From Chaunax sp. Z400 (taxonomy: Eukaryota > Chordata > Actinopteri > Lophiiformes > Chaunacidae): a DNA stretch of 64,000 nt. The stretch is from positions 120,001 to 184,000 of the forward strand of contig CM075187.1 in NCBI GenBank assembly GCA_037577475.1, given 5' to 3'. Both the position numbers and the translations under genes were made by a program. Below, piece by piece: positions 56,001-64,000 of the stretch; position 1 is the stretch's first letter; each line of letters opens with the position of its first letter. The notes under the pieces are model-generated. The model made no database searches. It was not told where the DNA came from and saw only the letters and a program-made list of their open reading frames with translations.

Positions 56001-59000
56001 AGAGTGTTCTGTGTTATGAAGCCTCCTATGTTGTTTCATCTGATTTGTCCTTTAAATAGCAGTAAAAATACTGCAGCTTTGACTTTAGAGGTTTTTGTTG
56101 GTCATTGGTTCAAATCACTTTCTGCTCCAACAATGCTGCTGACCACACCTCATTTTAACACCTGAAACTAAAAAAACTACACTTAGACTACATCTGATAC
56201 TTAACAAGGACACTGGACTTGAAAATGATCTAAACTATCTGAACTATCGATCAGAAACTAACGATGACAGAGAGAGCGTTACTTTATATATCATACAGGT
56301 TAAACTCTCTCTCTCTGTGTGTTTGTGTCTGTGTGTGTGTTCTGACCAGTGTGTGAGCATCATAGATGTACGACTCATATCCTCCCTCTTGCAGCAGCTG
56401 AGCGGATCGAACCTGAACAGGAACTAAACACAGGAAACTACACACACAGAGAGAGAGAGCGAGAGAGAGAGAGAGCGAGAGAGAGAGAGAGAGACGGAGA
56501 AAGAGAGATCAGAGCTGCCCAGTAAACCCAGTCTGATGTGAGCTGCTCCAGTAGGGATCAGTGTCTTGCTCGACCGATCAGTGGAGTTAATAATGGAATC
56601 TAACCAATGACTTTGTGGTCCAGTGAGAGATCTGTTATGTCTCAGCAGTTGGACAGCAGGTTGTCCTGTTATCACAGGGTTGGTGTTTCAATCACAGCTC
56701 CTGTCCATGTGTCCTTGAGCAAGACACTGACCCAAACAAGGACAGACCAGCAGCTCAGCCCACATAGTGGTCTGCTAAGCAGGTGAGTCAGGTACCAGTC
56801 ATATACCACGGATGGCGAGAATAACTCCTAAGATCTCAGTTTTGATCTCAGTTGAGGAAATGTTGAGTGAGCCATGTTTTAACCTCAGCCAAACAGGTTG
56901 TTAAAGAATTAATGGACGAGTGAGTGTCAGGGGTTGGAGGTAGGTATATCTGAGTATCATCCGCATAAAAGCGATAGGCCATATTATGTTATTTTCAAAT
57001 ATATACCCCAATAGCAGCATGTATAAAGAAAACAGAGTTGGACCCAAAATGGACCCCTGAGGTACACCACTAGTCAAGGGCACTGATGAAGAAGAAAAAT
57101 CCCCTAAGTTGACGGAAAAGGATCCATCAGTGAGATCAGACCTAAACAGTCACTGTGCAAACAGGCAAAATGCAATTGTTCTGAAAAGTGTGACGACACA
57201 GCCCCAGATCATACACAACTACGTTTTCAGCCTAATAAGTCATGCATGCACAGAACATGGTTTCATTCTGTGGTGTTGATTCTAAAACATTGCACCGCCT
57301 ACTACTGGCCTGGCATGCACACTACAGCGTTTTCAACCATGTTTGTGGATCAGTTTGCCGAGGATCGATCTCACAACACTGTCGTATTAACCGTTGACAG
57401 GTAAACAGGACCTCAGAAAGGTGAGTGTGTTACCTGTTGACAACGTCAGCTGATCCTGATACAGGAGCAGAAAGAAGAGTGGAGGAGGAGAGAGGAGGAA
57501 GGCACCAGCTGTCAGAGAAGAAGGGATCATCTTCCAGCCCACTGAGGAGACACACAGAGAGGTTTGTTGACACCTGCTGGAGGAATCAAAGTGTTTGATT
57601 CCACCTCAGCTGTTCTTCTGGAAACATTTCAAACTTCTTTCATGTATCCTGTACGAGTCGTCAAAGCTCACCACTTCTGTGTTCATATTGTGTGGGGAGT
57701 TTTGATTGTATTGATTGATTTGATTGTATGGAGGAGTACAGAGTAAGAGAGAGCACACAATGATTCAAGAAGTTCTTGTTTGAACTCTCAATCCTTCAAT
57801 AACATGTTGTTCTAACCACATAAATGAAGATATGATATGTTGTAACCTTCTGTGGAAGATATGCAGACCAGACATGGAGCCAGAGTGGGGTGTAAGCCAT
57901 GAGTGTGTATTGCAGACCAAAGAGACAGTGGACTGAAAAAGTATCAGACCCTCCTGGTTTGTTCCATTTTTGTGTGCATCTCAGACTAAACTATGTCGGT
58001 GTCACAGCCCAGCCCAGTGTTTCTTCCTGTAGGTGTGTGTATGTGTGGTCATCTGACTCGACAATCAGCCCCCACAGCTTTCACATCTTCTATTTACTGA
58101 ACCAAAGAGGTTACCTAATACCATCTGGGCCTGTGTGAAAGGTATTCACCCCCTTAGAAACTCAATTCAAGGAAGAATAGTGAACCTTCCCGGAACACGG
58201 AGAAGGTTCATTTTAGGATGTCTTCCCCCCACATTTCCTGTCACCTCTTCAGCTGTACTGTCGAATAAAGGCATGAAAATGCCTCAATCAACAATTTTTA
58301 AAAAAAGATCCAAATAAAACATCCAATGAACTGCAGACCTCTGTCGCCTCAGTGAAGGTCAGAGGTCATGGCTCCACGATCCACTGGGCTGAAATGGCAT
58401 CAATGGGAGAAACATGGATAATATTATTCAGAGGACTATCAGGCGTTAGACTGTGTTCCTGATCTTCAACCTCGTAAGGTTTAGTGACACAGACATTAGT
58501 GTTGTCTCACCCTGATCACTGCTCAGCAGTCTGGTCAAATAAAAGACATCTACGCTTGTAGCCCAGAATAAAGCTGCAGACTGTCCAGTCCATCAGGTGT
58601 AGGGTGGAGTCCAGAGAGAACTCACACCAGTCTGTCATGGAGGACAGGTTAACATGGAGTCTAATCAAACACTGATAAATGATGTTAGAGACCACCAGGG
58701 TCAGACCAGCAGCAGGTTAGTGGAGGTTCTGTACATCTGTGGTGTTTACAGCATCATGATGATTGAGGCAGTCAGTAAGGGAAGGTAAAACATTAACAGT
58801 AACCTGACTGTTGATCGACAGGTGAACAACCATGAAGGAATGAGGGCTGCTGTCATCTTCGCTTCTTTCTGTCTTTACATGGAATGAAGATGTTTTTCTT
58901 TTGACTTTTCCGTGTGTTACATGTTTGTGTAGGTTGTTGTGTGGACACCAGGGAGAGTAGTTGTGACCCTGATGGCAGCTAATGTGGATCTGAATGAATA

Positions 59001-59383
59001 AACAATGAATGAAGAATAAAGAGCAGCCACAGGGGGGTGGCTTCAGGGCTCTGGGAGGATGCACCAACGTCTTTGCTGCTCCTTCTTTAAAAATGGTTTT
59101 GGTGAGCTGAGGGTTAGGTTGGCTTCAGGCTGAAACATATTCAGTGTCAACTGTGTAAGGAACACTTGTCCTTTAGTGACATCACTGTTTTGTAGTGATG
59201 TCATGTCATATGATGGACTCACTCGCTGTCCTCGTTGCTCTCGGTGTGTCTGTCATCCTGTCCTGCAGCAGGTGGAGAAAGGTAACTACGACTCTTCAGG
59301 AAACTCAACACCAGGATGTCCAAGATGTCCCTGTGAGGCTTCTGTAGCAGCTCCTCCACCAGAGACAGAGACATCATACTGAT
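53023..59383 (-). CDS. FHF complex subunit HOOK-interacting protein 2 (FAM160B) family, 3' half
   Basis: FHIP proteins join FTS and Hook to link cargo to dynein. Seven exons read in phase: 59383-59223, 57541-57463, 56412-56347, 55136-54993, 54907-54767, 54677-54577 and 53125-53023, giving 264 codons plus TGA. Conserved pieces: EELLQKPHRDILDILVLSFL; EDDPFFSDS; GGYESYIYDAHTL; EFFEGHLLKVLFDRLGRVLE; PYELNLQLTAVLSRLS; HPLLQEYLLNPYVHL; SLFSVLVR; MGQLIHRIQQV; and LEHLTLLRGIIVLEEFCKEL with AAIAFVK. It ends KQTMGQQ, at the family's usual C-terminus. The second exon also has a stronger-looking donor at 57434, but only 57463 (GTATCA) keeps phase. The N-terminal half is not visible up to 64000. FHIP2A and FHIP2B cannot be separated here. 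Confidence 0.87.
53158..53335. repeat. Minisatellite, 10-21-bp units (GGTAAACATGGGTAAAGACA)
   Basis: Tandem GGTAAACACG, GGTAAACATG and GGTAAAGACA decamers in mixed order, starting 33 nt upstream (on the - strand) of the FHIP2 last-exon acceptor. Confidence 0.93.
53626..53860 (-). mobile_element. tRNA-derived SINE copy
   Basis: In reverse orientation: the head GGTGGCTGTGGCTCAGGAGG, the B-box-like GGTTCGATCCC and the body CTTGAGCAAAGATACTAAAC, with a degenerate tail. Confidence 0.85.
55684..56010. repeat. 32-bp minisatellite
   Basis: About eleven copies of a unit containing GTGTAACCAGCAGAGTGTAC and ATCATCACTA. Variants lack the GCA of CAGCAG or have GTGTGCATC. In an FHIP2 intron. Confidence 0.93.
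56640..57100 (-). mobile_element. L2-like LINE reverse-transcriptase fragment
   Basis: The - strand around 57083-56930 reads LTSGVPQGSILGPTLFSLYM, then a broken AFMRMILRYTY corresponding to the YADDTQ region. Frame-disrupted, in an FHIP2 intron. Confidence 0.75.
57880..58320. repeat. Probable interspersed DNA-element remnant
   Basis: Phrases such as AAAAGTATCAGACCCTCCTG and TGTGTGAAAGGTATTCACCC resemble sequences common in teleost DNA transposon remnants. No termini or transposase were identified. Confidence 0.3.
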
Positions 59384-59549
59384 CTGAGGACAGTGAGACA
59401 CATTAGTGGTTTGTAATTCATCATGAATCCGTAACAACTGATTGTTTGTACAGGCGGTGTTCCTCAGAGTTTGATATAGGACCACTTTTATCATCATCGT
59501 CTTCATCACACCCAACAGACAAATACTGAAAAATACTTCATGTAAGCTA

Positions 59550-61200
59550 AAATGCTGTTGAAGTGAATTTACTTATTGGGTGTGAATGCAAAGCATTCAC
59601 AACCATATGTTCTTCTACAAAAGTCTAATTCTTTATTTTTATTATTTTTCTTCCGTCAAAAATTTCAAACCTTAACTACTTCCACATACTTCAACGTATT
59701 CACATCATTCAAACTTCATTAGACTCAGAAAATTCGGGAATGGTGCGAATCTATTCAGATTTTTCATATCTTTCATAAATTCCAAGATATTCCCACTTTT
59801 AGTAGAAAAATACCCCATTCATTCCTATGGGAAAAAGTTCAAAATCTTCATACTTTTCAAAGATTCACTAATCCTTCATACTTTCAGCTAGAAAGAAAAT
59901 TCAAAGTTCCAGACAAGTTTAAACTTTTCAAAAAACATTGAACTAATTCAGTATCATTCATAATTTTCACTAAAAACTTCCTCAAACTTCATTAAGTTTC
60001 AGGATTTCATCCATTCCTAGAGTGAGAGCTGGGGTCTGCTAGAGTGGAGAGAGGACCATTCGGCCACAATTTTGACTACAGCCATGAAAAGTACTGACAA
60101 GGTAGGAAAAGTTGTCGTGGTTTGATTAAATGTACCTACATAAGTGTAGCACCTACGGTTTGGGCTTAGCAACTGCCTGCATGCTAATTACCTGCAGCTG
60201 TGTGAGACTTGCTGACTCACTGAGAGACAGAAACTGTCAAAAAGCAGCCCTGTGAAAGGTGCTGTGAATGCCAGACCATAGGTCCTATCGGTGAAATGAC
60301 CGGACCGTGAGCATCCTCAGACCCAGCTGAACGCATTGATGTGCTTTTTGTGTGGATTAAGTGAAAATATGACAGAGTTATCACAGTTTACGTTTTTGAT
60401 CATCTCAGAGTTTTGGCAGACTGTGAGACAAGATTTAATATGGGCACAGATGGGGCAGTTTGAGGTTACTCTTGGTGTTTAAGCTGAAATGATAACAGTT
60501 GATAACATTCATGTTTGCATGTTAGATAGCATACTAATATGTTAGCATGCTAGCAAACATGCTAACTTAAGCTAAAATGATAACGGTAATTCATGTTGGC
60601 ATGTTAGATAAACTAATATGTTAGCTAGCATGCTAACATGTTAGCTACTATGCTAACATGCTAAATTAAGCTTAAATGATAACGGTAATTAATGTTGGCA
60701 TGTTAGATAGCAAACTAATATGTTAGCTAGCAGCTAGCTAGCAATCTGCCCCAAACTTCACATGATACATCAGAGTCCCAGCCTGAACACATCCACATGG
60801 CAATAGTCAGTTACATTGAAAGCACCACCCACTGGCAATAGGAAGTAAGTCTAGTTTGAAACTCATCACATGATTTACACATTTTTAAATCCAATTCATA
60901 CTATTTAGAGCCTGTCTCACTTTTCCACTTATTCAAAGTATTTCAACAAACTTTAAGATATTAGTCATCATTCATACAATTGTGTTATTCAAATTTTACA
61001 AGCAGCATTGCTGTATATTGTCAGCTTTTTGGTAAACTTTCAATTTTCACCATTATTCATATTTCATTAACTTTCCATAATCTTCATGCTTCATTAGTTT
61101 TTCATATTTTTCAGACTTCAATCAAATATATGTTCTAGGTTAGGGTTAGGGTTACACAAGATATATCAAAAATATCAGAAATATCAATACCATATACCAG
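59550..61200. repeat. Interspersed repeat tract
   Basis: 59575-60010 begins GGGTGTGAATGCAAAGCATT and has the AT-rich body of a widespread teleost repeat. 60500-60750 has irregular TGTTAGCTAGCATGCTAAC motifs. No exon of the neighbouring FHIP2 gene was recognised here. Confidence 0.5.
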
Positions 61201-61204
61201 AGTG

Positions 61205-62620
61205 GCAAGACAATAACAATTTACATGACAAAATTCACTTAGTATATTCAGTAGATAATTTTAAGAATATTGCATAGTAAATTGACATAAATGTAACTGG
61301 ACACTGTAAATGGACATATGGTTCTGTATTTAAATATATTGCACTAAGGGAATTTTTGCATGGTATTATTGCACAGTAGGATGGAGGGTGGGGAGAGGAG
61401 ATGGGGTGGTGTGTATTTGTGTGCGTGTGTTGTGTGTGAGTGTGAGTGTGTGCGCCAGGGGGTTGACAGTGAGTGTTTGAGTTCAGGATGGTAATGGCTT
61501 TGGGGAAGAAGCTGTTCTTGAGTCTGTTTGTTCTTGTTTTCATACACCTGTAGCGTCTGCCAGAGGGCAGCAGGTCAACAGGTGGAACCAAGGGTGAGAT
61601 CTGTCCTTCATGATGGTAACTGCTCTACTGAGGCAGCGGGAGTTGTAGATGTCTTTCAGGGAGGGGAGAGGGCAACCAATGTTTTTTTGCGTTGGGTTTG
61701 TGATTCTCATTTATTTGACAAGGGACAATGTAGGGGAGGGGATATTATTATTGGGGCGGCTGTGGCTCAGGGGGTAGAGCGGTCGTTCACGGAACAAAAG
61801 GTCGGTGGTTCGATCCTCAGCCCCTGCAAGTCCACAAGTTGAAGTATCCTTGAGCAAGATACTGAACCCCAATTTGCTCCCCGGGCGCCGCGTGTAGTGG
61901 CAGCCCACTGCTCCTCAGGGATGGGTCAAATGCAGAGAAAGAATTTCCCCATGTGGGACTAATAAAGGTATCATTATTATTATTATTATTATTATTATTA
62001 ACCAAGCTGCAACAAGATGGCAGTGACCTGTGTTGTGTCTTACATAGTTGGTCTGCACAATCCCTGAGCAGTCTGGCGGTGATGCCGTCCGGACCTGCAG
62101 CCTTCCTTGGTCGATCCTCCTGAATTCCCTCCTCATCTGATTTATTGTTATGGAGAGAGTGGGGTTGGCAGTGGGGGGTGGCTCCGGTTGGTGGTTGCAG
62201 GGGGAGGGGAGGTTGGGGATGGAGGTGGTAAGGCTGCAGCTGAGGTGTTAGGTAGCCAGAGAGGGTCTGGCTGGGACACACTGGGACACAGCTGGTCCGT
62301 ACTCTGGTGAGTGGGGGAGGGAGATGAATCAAATCGATTAAGGAATTGATTTAATTCATTTGCCCAACCTTGATCACCAGATTCTGGACCTCTTCTGCTG
62401 CTCCTGTTATGACCCGAGATCACTTTCAGTCCTCTCCAGACCTCTCTCGCATTGTTCTGCTGCAGTCGCTCCTCCATCTTCCTCCTGTATGAATTCCTCC
62501 CCTCTCTGATCTTCTTTTTGAGGTCTTTTTGGATCCAATAGTAGCGTCTCTCAGCGCAGTTCAATAGTAACACAAATGTATAAACACACTGTAAATCCTG
62601 TGTACTCACGGTACCGAGGA
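61205..62620 (-). mobile_element. Decayed LINE (Rex1/Babar-like) with deletions, split by a SINE
   Basis: The - strand has WRGLKVISGHNRSSRRG (about 62460-62390) upstream of AAGPDGITARLLRDCADQLC (about 62100-62040), then a SINE (61998-61753), then the C-terminal LPSLKDIYNSRCLSRAVTIM (about 61660-61600) and a 3' UTR. The reverse-transcriptase core is deleted. Same general layout as the element at 6667-8430. Confidence 0.78.
61753..61998 (+). mobile_element. tRNA-derived SINE, best-preserved copy
   Basis: The head is GGGGCGGCTGTGGCTCAGGG with an A-box-like TGGCTCAGGGGGTAG and a B-box GGTTCGATCC. The body is CCTTGAGCAAGATACTGAAC and the tail TGTGGGACTAATAAAGGTAT plus (ATT)n. It is flanked by ATTATT-type sequence on both sides. 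Confidence 0.9.
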
Positions 62621-62624
62621 CCAA

Positions 62625-63136
62625 TCAGTCAGTCAGTCAGTCAAGCTGGGTTGCAGCATTAACCGTTTATCTCCGCCAGACCCACAACTCCTGGAGAACT
62701 CCGACAGGAAAATTAATCCAGTGGGAATATTCTTGTCCTGAACGGACTCCAGCGGGGACACTTCTGCCGACCCGAGTGGTCGCAAATGCGGACTTAGCAA
62801 CGCGGTTTGATGCCGAGGTAAGCGGAGGTCTCTCCTGCACTGATCATCTCTCCTTCTTTCCCAGGTGGTACTCGTTCATAGTAATCATTTCTTCCGGGGT
62901 TTTGTGAGCTGGTGATTGGATAATGGGAAGGATGTGGGTGTGAACGGTGGAAAATGTGAATGATTCTCTGACAGGTGGGCGGTGATGTGAGGTGGTTCTG
63001 GCGGTCGCTACACAGTAACCAGTGAATCAACTCAGCAGCAGCTGTTTAACCCAGTATGACATCATATATGGACTAGGGATTGGATATCAAGCAAAAATAT
63101 CAATTGGTAATTGCTTGACACTAACAGAGGACTAAT
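62625..63136. other. Unassigned stretch
   Basis: No gene or clear element was recognised, apart from a short (CAGT)n run at 62622-62642. Confidence 0.4.
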
Positions 63137-63850
63137 TGGCCCAATTCAAATGTCCGGACTTCACCGCACTTGCAGACTCGCGGACTTTGCGGCGCGTTCC
63201 CGGGAAGTCTAAGAGTGCTGAGGGCTATATACACAATTCATCCAGTCCACAAGGGACCTCAAGCAGACTTTCTAAAGACTTCCTGAGAGTCCGCTTGAGG
63301 TGCAGACTTCACTGATTTAATTACCCACAATTCATTCATTGTAGTTTTTCCACTTGCCGAACAAAAAAACAAAAAAAAATTATTATGAATGTGTAAAACA
63401 ATTACTCTACTATAACATTGCTTGAATCATGTAGGCCAGAAATGATATTCAACCACATCATGACACAGAAATACTGTATGTAGAAGTACAGAACATAGAG
63501 GTAAGCAAAATGCATTTTATTACTGTAGTCCTTAAATGATAGCCTATAAAAGCTGTGCAATGTCATGCCAACATAGGCTATGAAAAATGGCGGACAAACG
63601 ACAGAAGAAGGTCTTCCGGTGTAAGAAATACCCGATTTATTTAGCCATAGTCTGGGGCTTATCTACAAACATTTCCATGGAAACATGTGAAACAGACTTG
63701 AGGACTGTCTGTCAGCGGCTTTATTTATGCCCTGCAGTCTCTCGCCCTCGCAGACTTGATGTGATGACGTTGAACACGTCACAGTACGTACGACTGAAGT
63801 CCGTGAGGGCTCAGTCCACAGTCCAGAGGGTGGACATTTGGATTGGGCCA
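63137..63850. mobile_element. 714-bp element with 19-bp terminal inverted repeats
   Basis: The left end TGGCCCAATTCAAATGTCC and the right end GGACATTTGGATTGGGCCA are inverted copies with one mismatch. Further inside, both ends carry a GGACTTCA/TGAAGTCC-type match. No transposase domain was recognised. An ATGGCGGACAAACGACAG frame at 63587 is unassigned. No clear target duplication. Probably a non-autonomous DNA transposon. Confidence 0.6.
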
Positions 63851-63864
63851 TTGACTGCCTTGTG

Positions 63865-63965
63865 GTCATAGTGCGTTCTTCTTCTTTTGTTGCAAACAGC
63901 CTGTAGGTGTTCTAACGCCACCCTCTGGCAGTAATACTGCATTGCTACCAGGCGCAGGGAAAAAC
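63865..63965. repeat. Repeat tail (TTCTTCTTC.. / GCCACC.. type)
   Basis: GTTCTTCTTCTTTTGTTGC followed by CTAACGCCACCCTCTGGC resembles the tails at 17480-17570 and 54065-54180. Probably a shared LINE/SINE 3' end. Confidence 0.45.
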
Positions 63966-64000
63966 AAGGGGAAAATATTTTATATGACAAAAACTACACA

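Noticed and set aside
61137..61157. Interstitial telomere repeat (TTAGGG-like)
   Set aside because: Only two to three units (GGTTAGGGTTAGGGTTAC) within AT-rich repeat. Too short to support.

Overview
This window is vertebrate nuclear DNA, almost certainly from a teleost fish and probably a percomorph. It has multi-exon genes with GT-AG introns, long (AC)n, (TA)n and (GATG)n tracts, and fish-type mobile elements: Rex3, Rex1/Babar-like LINEs, L2-like LINEs, a tRNA-derived SINE family, Tc1, hAT and a Penelope-like element. ENDOG, TTF1, POMT1 and DNM1 all map to human 9q34, so much of that linkage is kept. All exon boundaries were read by eye from protein homology, splice consensus and phase.

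Layout, left to right. (1) 292-3903, + strand: the last four coding exons of endonuclease G (ENDOG), with a repeat-rich intron holding a complete non-autonomous hAT element. (2) 6325-11989, - strand: TTF1, the Pol I transcription termination factor. Nine exons are readable, from an in-frame Lys/Glu repeat exon to the stop. The last intron holds a minisatellite and a Rex1/Babar-type LINE that ends next to the final splice acceptor. (3) 12-20 kb: repeats, including a second hAT element, a large interspersed repeat split by a SINE, an AT-rich array and a purine tract. (4) 20506-21099, + strand: an intact intronless essential myosin light chain gene (MYL4/MYL3-like), a likely retrogene with its own TATA box and poly(A) signal. 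(5) 21982-30412, - strand: POMT1, all 19 coding exons, 718 codons in frame. (6) 31.5-32.6 kb: a Penelope-like fragment and a 43-bp minisatellite. (7) 35687-47570, - strand: DNM1, 23 coding exons including two 12-nt microexons, with introns full of Tc1, Rex3, SINE, L2 and 28S rRNA-derived fragments. (8) 48.9-52.4 kb: a nearly full-length but broken non-LTR retrotransposon. (9) 52854-59383, - strand: the 3' half of an FHIP2/FAM160B family gene, whose 5' exons are not recognised here. (10) 59.4-64 kb: repeats only, namely an interspersed repeat, a decayed LINE with a SINE inside it, and a 0.7-kb inverted-repeat DNA element.

The genes do not form one pathway. They cover mitochondrial nuclease function (ENDOG), rDNA transcription termination (TTF1), muscle contraction (MYL), ER protein O-mannosylation (POMT1), membrane fission (DNM1) and Hook/dynein cargo adaptation (FHIP2). 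The most unusual signal is that in two neighbouring genes, DNM1 (exon 10) and POMT1 (exon 18), the 3' end of an exon with its splice donor has become the unit of a tandem array in the following intron, leaving several spare donors. Other points are the intronless myosin gene, a single-base excess in DNM1 exon 17, a 28S rRNA fragment in a DNM1 intron, and a tRNA-Pro-like sequence inside an inverted repeat beside an LTR-like stretch.
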